From Microcella frigidaquae (GTDB lineage: Bacteria > Actinomycetota > Actinomycetes > Actinomycetales > Microbacteriaceae): DNA of 64,000 nucleotides. The notes beneath the pieces are model-generated. The model was not told the origin of the DNA. It searched no databases and worked only from the letters and a program-made list of their open reading frames with translations. Shown here piece after piece: positions 26,095 to 33,742 of this stretch. The position numbers were made by a program, and so were the translations under genes. Numbering within the stretch: position 1 is the first letter of the stretch; every line of letters starts with the position of its first letter. The stretch spans positions 558,001-622,000 of the forward strand of contig NZ_JACHBS010000001.1 of the NCBI RefSeq assembly GCF_014200395.1. The letters are read 5' to 3'.

Positions 26095-26753
26095 CGAGCA
26101 TCCTGATCGTCGAGGACGAGGCGCGCATCTCGTCGTTCATCGAGAAGGGGCTCGCCGCGGCGGGCTACACCCCGACCGTCGTCGGCAACGGGCTCGACGC
26201 CCTCGACTACGTCGCGACCGGGTCGTTCGACCTGGTGCTGCTCGACGTGGGGCTGCCCGGCATCGACGGCTTCGAGGTGCTCGCGCGCCTCCGCGCCGCC
26301 GGCGAGACCATGCCGATCATCATGCTGACCGCGCGCACGAGCACCGACGACACGGTCGCGGGCCTCGACGGCGGTGCCAACGACTACCTGCCGAAGCCCT
26401 TCAAATTCGACGAGCTCGTGGCCCGCATCCGCCTGCGCCTGCGCGAATCGGGACAGCAGACCGTCGCCGAGACCGTGCTGCGGCACGGCGAGGTCGCGCT
26501 CGACCTGCGCACCCGGCGGGTGACCGTCGGCGAGCGGACCATCGACCTGTCGGCCCGCGAGTTCGCACTCGCAGAGCAGTTCCTGCGGCATCCCGACCAG
26601 GTGCTCTCGCGCGAGCAGCTGCTGAGCCGGGTCTGGGGCTTCGACTTCGACCCCGGCTCGAATGTCGTCGACGTGTACGTGCGCTACCTGCGCGGCAAGA
26701 TCGGGGCCGACCGCATCGAGACGGTGCGCGGGATGGGCTACCGGCTGGTCTGA
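26091..26753 (+). CDS. OmpR/PhoB-type response regulator
   Basis: The protein has 220 residues. The receiver domain has the acidic pair in IVEDE, phospho-acceptor Asp52 in LVLLDVGLPGIDG, the switch Thr in IIMLTARTS and Lys in YLPKPF. The C-terminal winged helix begins near residue 130 with LDLRTRRVTV and ends with the recognition region SNVVDVYVRYLRGKIG. It is the partner of the kinase encoded just upstream. I infer that it binds the TGAGAG palindromes at 24454, 27223 and 27778. Confidence 0.93.
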   Translation: MTSILIVEDEARISSFIEKGLAAAGYTPTVVGNGLDALDYVATGSFDLVLLDVGLPGIDGFEVLARLRAAGETMPIIMLTARTSTDDTVAGLDGGANDYLPKPFKFDELVARIRLRLRESGQQTVAETVLRHGEVALDLRTRRVTVGERTIDLSAREFALAEQFLRHPDQVLSREQLLSRVWGFDFDPGSNVVDVYVRYLRGKIGADRIETVRGMGYRLV

Positions 26754-26781
26754 GCGCCGGCGGCGGGCCGGACAGAGGAGG

Positions 26782-27141
26782 TCAGTCGTCGAGACTGGCC
26801 GGGCTGACCGGGCTGGCCGGCGAGGCGACCGAGGTGGTGACCGAGGGACGCGGGGCGACGGTCTGCGGGGAGGGAGCCGGCGCGACGCTCGCCGATGCGA
26901 CCGGCGCCGCGCTCGGGGTGGGCGACGTCGCCGGGGCGGGAGTCGACGACCCGGTGCCCGGTTGGGCGGCCGGGCCGCCCTTCTGGTCACCGGGGGTGGT
27001 CGTGATCGGCGGCACATCGGCGACCCGGGTGCTCTCGACGAGGGGCATCGCATTGGCGACACCGATCGCGCTGGTGGCGAGCACGCCGATGCCGAGCACG
27101 GAGGCGGCGGTGGCGGCGACCCAGCGACGCGCAGCGGCCAT
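26782..27141 (-). CDS. Small exported Ser/Pro/Ala-rich protein, SPAS-tail paralogue 1
   Basis: A 119-residue protein. The signal peptide has a basic start (MAAARRW) and a hydrophobic core ending in GVANA before MPLVES. The mature part is low in complexity, made of Pro, Ser, Ala and Thr, and ends VASPASPVSPASLDD. There is no membrane anchor or LPxTG. The junction and the tail match the 136-residue product of 27277-27687, so the two are paralogues. It converges on the response regulator gene. The palindrome at 27223-27236 lies 82-95 bases upstream of the start. Function unknown; a wall-associated or damaged-envelope decoy is only a guess. Confidence 0.75.
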   Translation of the reverse strand: MAAARRWVAATAASVLGIGVLATSAIGVANAMPLVESTRVADVPPITTTPGDQKGGPAAQPGTGSSTPAPATSPTPSAAPVASASVAPAPSPQTVAPRPSVTTSVASPASPVSPASLDD

Positions 27142-27210
27142 GGGTGCACCTCCTCTCCCCCGGCGGGTACGGGTCTGTCTTCATTCTGGCGGCTGACCGC
27201 GCCGAAAGCG

Positions 27211-27248
27211 ACGGCCTCCGGATGAGAGTGCTCTCATCCGGAGGCCGT
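27211..27248. repeat. Perfect 18-bp inverted repeat around the TGAGAG palindrome
   Basis: ACGGCCTCCGGATGAGAG (27211-27228) is the exact inverse of CTCTCATCCGGAGGCCGT (27231-27248), with TG between. The core TGAGAGTGCTCTCA (27223-27236) is the motif shared with 24454 and 27778. It lies 29 bases after the stop of the paralogue 2 gene and upstream of paralogue 1. It may therefore act both as an operator and as an intrinsic terminator, although no T tract follows. Confidence 0.75.
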
Positions 27249-27276
27249 CGGGCTGGTTCACTCAGCCGCTGCGCGC

Positions 27277-27687
27277 TCAGTCCTCGACGCTGGCGGGGCT
27301 CGCCGGCGAGGGAATGCTGGCGGGCGAGGCCGGGCTCGGCGCGGTGTCGACCGAGGCGGGCGAGACGGGGCTCGCGGGCGAGATCGGCGACTGCGCCGAC
27401 GCGGGCGAGACCGGCGACTGCGTGGAGGCGACCGAGGGGGTCGATGCCGGCGACGGCGTGGCCGGCGACTGCGCCGACGCCGGCGAGACGATGCTGTCGC
27501 TCTCGACCACGAAGTCGAGATCGGCGGTGCCGTCGTCGTCGGTGACCACGGTCAGGCCCGGCACGGTGAGACCGCTCACGGTCTCGATCAGCGGCATCGC
27601 GTTGGCGACGCTCGCCGCTCCGCCGGCGGCCACACCGAGGCTGAGCGCTCCGGCGGCCCCCACGGCGATCCAGTTCTTGGTGTCCAT
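27277..27687 (-). CDS. Small exported Ser/Pro/Ala-rich protein, SPAS-tail paralogue 2
   Basis: A 136-residue protein with a signal peptide (WIAVGAAGALSLGVAAGG core) cut near SVANA before MPLIET. A short acidic beta-like stretch (DDDGTADLDFVVESDS) follows, then about 70 residues of repeated SPAS/SPATP/SPVS units ending SPASPASVED. The product resembles that of 26782-27141 at the signal junction and the tail. AGGAGAGGAA precedes ATG 27687, and a hairpin (ACGGACC/GGTCCGT, 27709-27726) lies in the leader. A TGAGAG palindrome sits 91-104 bases upstream. Function unknown. Confidence 0.75.
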   Translation of the reverse strand: MDTKNWIAVGAAGALSLGVAAGGAASVANAMPLIETVSGLTVPGLTVVTDDDGTADLDFVVESDSIVSPASAQSPATPSPASTPSVASTQSPVSPASAQSPISPASPVSPASVDTAPSPASPASIPSPASPASVED

Positions 27688-27760
27688 GATGATGTTCCTC
27701 TCCTCCGCACGGACCGGGCGGTCCGTTGCGATGACCCCACTCTCGGCGGCCCGGGTGAGA

Positions 27761-28993
27761 TCACCAGGAGGAGGTGGTGAGAGGCCTCTCATCGGCGTTG
27801 ACGACTCGCTGGGCGCGTTCGATCAGCTCGGTCGCACCCGCACTGCCCGCCGCGGACCGGGACAGCGCGTGCCCGAGCAGCTGGGTGGCGGCGATCGCGT
27901 GAGCGCGGTGCACGAAGCCCGGATCCGGTGAGCGGAACCAGCGCTGCCGCCAGCCGTCGGCGAGCACCGAGGCGCGACGGGCGCGCACGGTGGCGCGGCT
28001 CCCGCCGTCGTGGACGACGGTCGCGATCAGGTGCGCGTAGAGTGCGGCGGCGTCATCCGCGGGGTCGCCCCACCCGGAGGTGTCGATGTCGAGAACGCCC
28101 GCGATGCTCGTGGGGGCGGCGGGGTCGACGAGCAGCTGGGCCAGGTGGAGGTCGCCGTGCACAGTGCGCGAGGGGGGCGGTGTCCCGCCCGCCCGGAAGC
28201 GCCGCGCCGCGGTGCGCGCCGTCCGCTCGATCACGCCGTCGAGGGCCGGCAGCTGCTCGATCAGGCGCTCCTCGTACCAGTCGATACGCCGCACCAGCGA
28301 TGAGCGGGCCGACGAGGTCGAGGGCACCCGGGCGATCCGCTCGCCGAGGAGCTCGATCGAGTCGAGTAGCGCGCCGGGGTCGGCGATGCGGTCGAGCACG
28401 CCGATGACCTCGGAGCCCGCGAGCGCCTCGAGGGCCACGAGGCCCTCCTCGCTCCAGCCGAGAACGGCCGGCACCGGGATGCCCGCCTCGCGCCACAGCG
28501 TGTGCCGGGCCTGCAGGGGCTCGGCCGCGGGCGGTCGCACGACCTTCAGGTAGTACGCGGTGGTGTCGGTGTCGACGCGCACGACGGCGCGTTTGCCGGG
28601 CCGGTAGGCGGCGAGACTCACGCGCAGGCCCTGCACGGGCAGCCCGAGGCGTGCGAGCACGACCCCGGCCGCCTCGGCGTAGACCGCCGTGCGCAGCGCC
28701 GGCAGCGAGGGATCTGCCGGGTAGACCCAGACGTCGACGCGCTCACCGGTGCCGGGGTTGCTGAGCGTGAGCACGCCTGGGCGCGCCCCCTCGGCGGGCG
28801 AGGTCTCGACGAAGACGGTGTGGTCGACCGTGGCACCGGAGCGATCGCGCAGGGTGACGCGATAGCCGTGCGTGAAACCATTGCCCGTCGGCTCGACCTG
28901 CAACGGCTGGGCGTCGGCCAGGTCGCTCTCGAGCGAGGTCGCGACGGCCATGAGGACGTCACGGTGGAGCACTCGGTCGGGCGCAGCAGTCAC
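27761..28993 (-). CDS. Aminoglycoside phosphotransferase-like kinase
   Basis: A 410-residue protein of the APH/choline-kinase fold. The catalytic loop is SRTVHGDLHLAQLLVD, with the conserved HGD and a downstream DIDTSGWGDPADDAA metal-binding motif. An N-terminal half with AYRPGKRAVVRVD and AYYLKVVRP provides the ATP-binding lobe. The substrate is unclear; sugar, maltose or aminoglycoside kinases share this fold. The final codons carry the perfect palindrome TGAGAGGCCTCTCA (27778-27791), which I assign to the promoter of the next gene. Start GTG 28993. Confidence 0.8.
   Translation of the reverse strand: MTAAPDRVLHRDVLMAVATSLESDLADAQPLQVEPTGNGFTHGYRVTLRDRSGATVDHTVFVETSPAEGARPGVLTLSNPGTGERVDVWVYPADPSLPALRTAVYAEAAGVVLARLGLPVQGLRVSLAAYRPGKRAVVRVDTDTTAYYLKVVRPPAAEPLQARHTLWREAGIPVPAVLGWSEEGLVALEALAGSEVIGVLDRIADPGALLDSIELLGERIARVPSTSSARSSLVRRIDWYEERLIEQLPALDGVIERTARTAARRFRAGGTPPPSRTVHGDLHLAQLLVDPAAPTSIAGVLDIDTSGWGDPADDAAALYAHLIATVVHDGGSRATVRARRASVLADGWRQRWFRSPDPGFVHRAHAIAATQLLGHALSRSAAGSAGATELIERAQRVVNADERPLTTSSW
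27778..27791. promoter_or_regulatory. TGAGAG palindrome upstream of SPAS paralogue 2
   Basis: TGAGAGGCCTCTCA is a perfect 14-base palindrome matching the 24454 and 27223 sites in its TGAGAG/CTCTCA arms. It lies inside the last codons of the phosphotransferase gene and 91-104 bases before ATG 27687. GGTGAGATCACC (27754-27765) adds a second, weaker dyad between it and the gene. Confidence 0.6.
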
Positions 28994-29093
28994 CGTTCCA
29001 TTCTCACTGCTCGGCGCGCCCGCGGGGTGCTTACGGCGCGCCGACGGAACCCCCTCCCCCCGGAGTGGGGTGGCGACACCGGCTCACCAATGG

Positions 29094-29122
29094 TTGATCG
29101 CGGTCGGGCACGGGCGTACCCT
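29094..29122 (+). promoter_or_regulatory. Promoter-like -35/-10 pair for the small membrane protein gene
   Basis: TTGATC (29094-29099) and TACCCT (29117-29122) are separated by exactly 17 bases and match the housekeeping sigma consensus reasonably well. They lie about 90 bases upstream of ATG 29214. The intergenic region also serves the divergent phosphotransferase gene. Confidence 0.5.
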
Positions 29123-29213
29123 GAAGGGGTCGTGCACCCACACGTCACCCCACCCGAAACCCGATTCCGCGTGCGGAACCGCGTTCCTCGCTACCCGACA
29201 GGAACGAATCGTC

Positions 29214-29465
29214 ATGATCGCGCTCATCATCACGGCAGCCACCCTGCTGCTCGTCGGTGCCATCGTCGTCTCCCTCGAACGGCACCGCCGCCTCACCCCT
29301 GTGACGGCGTTCATTACCGGGCTCGGCACGCTCTCCATCGTGCTCGGCGCCATCACGGCGACCGTCGCCGCCTCGGCGCCGGCCACCGCCGACGTGCTGC
29401 CGCGCGGCGTGACGACCAATCAGCTGCCGGAGCGCGTCACCGACTTCGACCTGCCGACGCTCTAG
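29214..29465 (+). CDS. Small two-helix membrane protein
   Basis: An 83-residue protein with a hydrophobic helix at about 2-20 (LIITAATLLLVGAIVVSL), a basic loop ERHRR, and a second helix at about 30-52, then an outward tail LPRGVTTNQLPERVTDFDLP. AGGAA precedes ATG 29214. I do not recognise a family. Its stop shares CTAG with the convergent GH3 gene. The in-frame extension to 28872 is unlikely because it runs through the divergent gene's promoter. Confidence 0.6.
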   Translation: MIALIITAATLLLVGAIVVSLERHRRLTPVTAFITGLGTLSIVLGAITATVAASAPATADVLPRGVTTNQLPERVTDFDLPTL

Positions 29466-30712
29466 CCGCCCGCGGTGCCCTCCGCCACGTGCGGGCGGGC
29501 GAGAGCACCACGGCACTTCGGTCCGCAGTCGACGTACGGCCCGATCTCGCCCGACGCGGCACGGCGCATCCCGAGCACCCGCTCGAGCGAGGCGTTGACG
29601 CTCGCCTCGTCGATCCGGCCGTCCTCCACAGCCGCTGCGAGCGCCCGGATCATGTCGGCCAGATCGACCCCGACCGTCGACGGGTCGGCGGGCAGCACGT
29701 ACAGCAGCAAGTCGTTGCCGGCCGCCAGCGCCCGCACTGCGTTGCGCACCGGGTCGCGGTAGTCGGCCACCCCCGAGCGCTGGAGCATCAGCATGTCGTC
29801 GGTCACGATGACGCCCTCGAAGCCGAGTTGCTCGCGAAGGATCGTGATCCAGGTCGGTGACAGCGACGCGGGCAGGGGGCTGACCCGATCGAACAGCAGA
29901 TGACCCGTCATCACCAGGGGCGCGCCCGCCTCGATGCCGGCGCGGAACGGCACCGCGTGGGTCGCACGCCACTCCTCGACGGTGAGGCTCGACCGCGGGA
30001 TGCTCACGTGCGAGTCGTCCGGGCTGGCCCCGTGGCCCGGGAAGTGCTTGAGGGTCGAGAGCACCGAGCCCTGCTCGCCCCGCACCGCCGCAGCCACCCG
30101 TTCCGCGGCCGCAGCTGGCGTCTCGCCGAGAGTGCGCACGTGGATGAACGAGGAGCGATCGGGCGTGACGTCGGCGACGATGCCGAAGTTGATGAGCACG
30201 CCGGCATCGGCGACGAGCGCCGAACGCCCGGCGAAGGCCTGCTCCGCGGCGGCCGGCGGGGCGGCGCGGAGCTCCCAGGAGGCGGCGAAGCGGTCCTCCT
30301 GCAGACGGCGCACGATGCCGCCCTCCTGATCGATGGCGGTGAGCACGGGCAGCCCCGGCTCCGAGCTCAGCTCCCCGGTCAGGGCGGCGACCCGCGCGGC
30401 GGGCCCGGGGATGTTGTCGCCCATGAGGATCACGCCCGCGAGCCCGTGGGCGTCGATCACCGAGCGGATGCGCGCGGGGTCGGTGCCGGGCACGTGCACC
30501 ATGATCAGGGCCGCGACCTTCTGCTCGAGGGTCATCGCGGCGATGCGCTGCTCGAGGTAGACCGCGGTCGGGTCGAGCGGGGCAGGCGCCCCGACGAGGC
30601 GTGCGAGCGGCGGAGGGGGCGGCGGAGCCTCGGCGGAGCATCCGGTGACGGCCACGAGAGCGGCCGCGAGCGCGACGACCCCCGCCCGGGTGAGCCGTCG
30701 GCGCCGTCGCAT
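29462..30712 (-). CDS. Glycoside hydrolase family 3 lipoprotein (NagZ-like)
   Basis: The protein has 416 residues. The signal ends at VTGCSAE, a lipobox, so it is a membrane-anchored outer-face enzyme. The GH3 N-terminal barrel shows VMTGHLLFD, DQEGGIVRRL and the NagZ signature KHFPGHGASPDDSH, which holds the catalytic His/Asp pair, then the nucleophile region GFEGVIVTDDMLM. Such enzymes release beta-linked N-acetylglucosamine from peptidoglycan or chitin fragments. It lies just after the MFS gene (9-base gap), possibly co-transcribed. Confidence 0.88.
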   Translation of the reverse strand: MRRRRRLTRAGVVALAAALVAVTGCSAEAPPPPPPLARLVGAPAPLDPTAVYLEQRIAAMTLEQKVAALIMVHVPGTDPARIRSVIDAHGLAGVILMGDNIPGPAARVAALTGELSSEPGLPVLTAIDQEGGIVRRLQEDRFAASWELRAAPPAAAEQAFAGRSALVADAGVLINFGIVADVTPDRSSFIHVRTLGETPAAAAERVAAAVRGEQGSVLSTLKHFPGHGASPDDSHVSIPRSSLTVEEWRATHAVPFRAGIEAGAPLVMTGHLLFDRVSPLPASLSPTWITILREQLGFEGVIVTDDMLMLQRSGVADYRDPVRNAVRALAAGNDLLLYVLPADPSTVGVDLADMIRALAAAVEDGRIDEASVNASLERVLGMRRAASGEIGPYVDCGPKCRGALARPHVAEGTAGG

Positions 30713-30721
30713 GCGTCGAGC

Positions 30722-32080
30722 CTACGTCGCCGCCGGGCGCGGGGTGCGGATGCCCACGGCCGAGATGAGCGCACCCGAGAGCAGCAGCCCGGCGCACAGC
30801 AGCAGAGCACGATCGAGCCAGGCATCGTCGACGGTCGTTCCGACAAGAGCACCGAGCACCGCGATCGCGACGAGCCCGGCGATGCGCGCCACGGCGTTGT
30901 TGACGGCGGAGGCGATACCGGCGCGCTCCGGCTCGATCGCGCCGAGGATCGCCGAGGTGAGCGGCGCGACCGTCATCGCGATGCCGAGCCCGTAGAGCAG
31001 CACGCCCGCGAGCGCCTGCTGCACGAGGTCGAAGGGTGTGGCGATCGCCTGCAGCAGCAGCATGCCGACCGCGGCGACGGCGGGCCCGGCGGCCATGAAC
31101 CAGCGGGCGCCGACCCGCCCGGCCCAGCCGCCGAAGAACGACGAGAGCGCGATGAGCAGGATGCTCACCGGCAGGGTGACGAGGCCTGCGGCAGTGGCCG
31201 AGAGTCCCGCGACCTGCTGCAGGTAGAGCACGAGGGCCAGGCCGGCGACGGAGAGCGCCGCGTAGATCGCGACCGTGGCCAGGTTGCCGACGGCGAAATT
31301 GCGCTGGCGGAACAGCCCGAGCGGCATCATCGGATGCCGCGCCGTGGCCTGCCGCACGAGGAAGCCGATCAGCGCGAGCGTGCCGACGACGAGCGGCGCG
31401 AGCACGACGGGCGAGCCCCAGCCGTAGTTGGCCTGCTCGATGAGCGCGAACACGACCCCGCCGAGCCCGAGCGCGCCGAGCACCGCGCCGAGCACGTCGA
31501 TCGGCGGGCGCTCGGCCGGGCGCTCGTTGCGGAACGGCACGAGCAGCGCAAGCGTCAGCGCGATCGGCAGCACGTTGATCACGAACACCCAGCGCCAGCT
31601 GGCCGCGTCGGTGAGCAGCCCGCCGAGCAGGGGTCCGACGATGAAGGCGGCCGAGGTCCAGGCCGTCCAGAGCCCGATCGCACGCGACTGGGCGGCGCCG
31701 CGGTGCGTGCTCATGATGAGCGCCAGGGAACTGGGAACCAGCAGCGCTCCGGCGACGCCCTGGGCGGCGCGCGCGGCGATGAGCACCTCGGCGGTCGGTG
31801 CCAGACCGCAGGCGAGCGAGGTGAGGCCGAAGGCGATGAGCCCGATGCGCAGCACGGCGATGCGGCCGAGCAGGTCGCTGAGCGAGCCCGCGATGAGGAT
31901 GAGCGAGCCGAGGGTGATCAGATACGCGTCGACCACCCACTGCTGCACGGGCAGTCCCCCGCCGAGCTCGACCGTGATGGCCGGCAGGGCGACCGTGACG
32001 ATCGAACCGTCGAGGAAGGCGGCGAAGGCGGCGAGCACCGCGACGACGAGCACACGGCGGTCGAGGATCGTGTCGCTCAT
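30722..32080 (-). CDS. MFS drug/metabolite exporter, DHA2 (EmrB/QacA) family
   Basis: This 452-residue transporter has about 14 helices. The DHA2 signatures are seen: the first helix FLDGSIVTVALPAI, motif A-like SLSDLLGRIAVLRIG, and motif C region LLVPSSLALIMSTHRGAAQS followed by GPLLGGLLTDAASWRWVFVI. It would export toxic compounds or metabolites using the proton gradient. ATG 32080 is used rather than the in-frame codon 45 bases upstream because the helix begins right after it. It is divergent from the rhodanese gene, with the CsoR-like box in between. Confidence 0.88.
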   Translation of the reverse strand: MSDTILDRRVLVVAVLAAFAAFLDGSIVTVALPAITVELGGGLPVQQWVVDAYLITLGSLILIAGSLSDLLGRIAVLRIGLIAFGLTSLACGLAPTAEVLIAARAAQGVAGALLVPSSLALIMSTHRGAAQSRAIGLWTAWTSAAFIVGPLLGGLLTDAASWRWVFVINVLPIALTLALLVPFRNERPAERPPIDVLGAVLGALGLGGVVFALIEQANYGWGSPVVLAPLVVGTLALIGFLVRQATARHPMMPLGLFRQRNFAVGNLATVAIYAALSVAGLALVLYLQQVAGLSATAAGLVTLPVSILLIALSSFFGGWAGRVGARWFMAAGPAVAAVGMLLLQAIATPFDLVQQALAGVLLYGLGIAMTVAPLTSAILGAIEPERAGIASAVNNAVARIAGLVAIAVLGALVGTTVDDAWLDRALLLCAGLLLSGALISAVGIRTPRPAAT

Positions 32081-32140
32081 GAGGCCAGTCAAGCATCCGG
32101 GGGCGGCACGGCCCAGGCCCCGCATCCGGCGCGCCCTAAA

Positions 32141-32156
32141 ATACCCCCTAGGGTAT
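32141..32156. promoter_or_regulatory. CsoR/CstR-type operator with overlapping -10
   Basis: ATACCCCCTAGGGTAT is a dyad of the ATACCC-N4-GGGTAT type known for CsoR-family repressors that sense Cu(I) (CsoR) or persulfide (CstR). TATAGT (32154-32159) overlaps its right arm and makes a good -10 for the rhodanese gene at 32194. No CsoR-family gene is in the window, so the regulator would act from elsewhere. Confidence 0.65.
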
Positions 32157-32193
32157 AGTGGATGCGTTCCCCCACCGATCCGGAAGGACTCCG

Positions 32194-32562
32194 ATGCGCC
32201 GCCTCCTGCTCGCCCTCTCGCTCACCCTCGGCCTCGCCGTGGGCGTCTCCGCCTGCACGGCACCGGCCGAGCCGGTCGCGCTCGCCGAGAGCACCGTCGT
32301 GATCGACGTGCGCACGCCCGCCGAGTTCGCCGGCGGCCACCTCGAGGGCGCCGTGAACATCGACGTGCAGTCGCCCGACTTCGAGGCGCAGATCAGCGCC
32401 CTCGACCCCGCCGGCAGCTACTACGTCTACTGCCGCAGCGGCAACCGTTCGGCCCAGGCGATCGACCGGATGGCCGCCCTGGGCTTCACCGACCTCACGA
32501 ACGGCGGCAGCGTCGAAAGCGCGTCGAGCGCCACGGGCATCCCCGTCGTCACCGGGCCGTAG
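32194..32562 (+). CDS. Rhodanese-domain lipoprotein
   Basis: A 122-residue protein with a lipoprotein signal ending VSACTAP and one rhodanese domain. The domain shows VVIDVRTPAEFAGGHLEGAV and the active loop YCRSGNRSAQA, with catalytic Cys. Rhodaneses carry sulfane sulfur as a persulfide on that cysteine. ATG 32194 follows GGAAGGA. The CsoR/CstR-like operator immediately upstream suggests sulfur-stress or copper control. The last 14 bases overlap the convergent luciferase-like gene. Confidence 0.88.
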   Translation: MRRLLLALSLTLGLAVGVSACTAPAEPVALAESTVVIDVRTPAEFAGGHLEGAVNIDVQSPDFEAQISALDPAGSYYVYCRSGNRSAQAIDRMAALGFTDLTNGGSVESASSATGIPVVTGP

Positions 32563-33619
32563 CGGGAGCCTTCAGCTCGGCGAGCAGCTCGCGCACGCGC
32601 GGCATGACCTCGGTGCCGTAGAGCTCGATCGCGCGCATGAGCTTGTCGTGCGACAGCGGGCCGGTCGAGTACTTGAGGTCGAACCGCTGGATGCCGAGCG
32701 TCGACACGGTCGCCGCGATCTTGCGCGCGACGGTCTCGGGCGAGCCGACGTACAGCGAGCCGTGCTCGACCTCCTGGCGGAAGTGGGCGTAGGTCGTCGG
32801 GCCCCAGCCGCGCTCGCGGCCGATGCGGCCGAACATCTGCTCGTAGGCGGGCCACAGCTCCTCCATGGCCTGCTCATCGGTCTCGGCGATGTAGCCGGGC
32901 GAGTGCACGCCCACCGGCTGCCACGGCTTCTCGAGCTGGGTGAGCGCGCGGTGGTAGAGCTCGACGAACGGCGCGAAGCGCTCGGCCGGACCGCCGATGA
33001 TGGCGAGCATGAGCGGGAAGCCGTACTGCGCGGCCCGGACGACCGACTCGGGGCTGCCGCCGACGCCGACCCAGGTGCGGAGGTTGCCGCTCTCGGTGGT
33101 CGGGTAGACCATCTGGTTCTGCAGCGGGGCGCGGGTCGAGCCCTGCCAGGTGACGGGCTGCTCCTTCTGCACCTCGGCGTAGAGGTTGAGCTTCTCCTCG
33201 AAGAGGGTCTGGTAGTCCTGCAGCGCGTAGCCGAACAGCGGGAACGACTCGGTGAACGAGCCGCGGCCCATGATGACCTCGGCGCGGCCGTTCGAGATGG
33301 CGTCGATCGTCGCGAACCGCTGGAAGACGCGGATCGGGTCGTCCGAGCTGAGCACGGTCACGCCGCTGCCGACGCGGATGCGCTCGGTGCGGGCGGCGAT
33401 GGCGGTGAGCACGACGTCGGGGGCCGAGACCGCGAAGTCGTCGCGGTGGTGCTCGCCGACGGTGATCGCGTCGACGCCCACCTGGTCGGCGAGAACGCCC
33501 TCGGCTACCACGTTGCGGATCACCTGGGCGTACGAGAGCGGAGCCCCGTCGGCGTCGACGGTGACGTCACCGAAGGTGTCGAGGCCGAGCTCGAGGTCGC
33601 TCGGATCGCTGATGGCCAT
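32549..33619 (-). CDS. LLM-class flavin-dependent oxidoreductase
   Basis: A 356-residue luciferase-like monooxygenase fold protein. It has the conserved N-terminal strand LELGLDTFGDV, the EHHRDDF motif of flavin-dependent members, SNGRAEVIMGRGSF, and TWVGVGGSPESVVRAA. This group often uses FMN or F420 and is frequently annotated as alkane/luciferase-like with unknown substrate. ATG 33619 was chosen; the upstream in-frame open stretch is shadow sequence. Confidence 0.85.
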   Translation of the reverse strand: MAISDPSDLELGLDTFGDVTVDADGAPLSYAQVIRNVVAEGVLADQVGVDAITVGEHHRDDFAVSAPDVVLTAIAARTERIRVGSGVTVLSSDDPIRVFQRFATIDAISNGRAEVIMGRGSFTESFPLFGYALQDYQTLFEEKLNLYAEVQKEQPVTWQGSTRAPLQNQMVYPTTESGNLRTWVGVGGSPESVVRAAQYGFPLMLAIIGGPAERFAPFVELYHRALTQLEKPWQPVGVHSPGYIAETDEQAMEELWPAYEQMFGRIGRERGWGPTTYAHFRQEVEHGSLYVGSPETVARKIAATVSTLGIQRFDLKYSTGPLSHDKLMRAIELYGTEVMPRVRELLAELKAPATAR

Positions 33620-33742
33620 GGTTCTCCCTGTCTGTCGTGCGGGGCGGGCGTCGTTCGGGCCCGGTAGCGCATCCACAATTCTATGCGAATGCATCGAAAA
33701 GGGGAACGCGGGATGCGGCGCCGGTATTCCCGGCGCCGGGAT

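Noticed and set aside
28872..29213. N-terminal extension of the small membrane protein back to 28872
   Set aside because: It would overlap the divergent phosphotransferase start and the promoter; ATG 29214 has its own ribosome-binding site.
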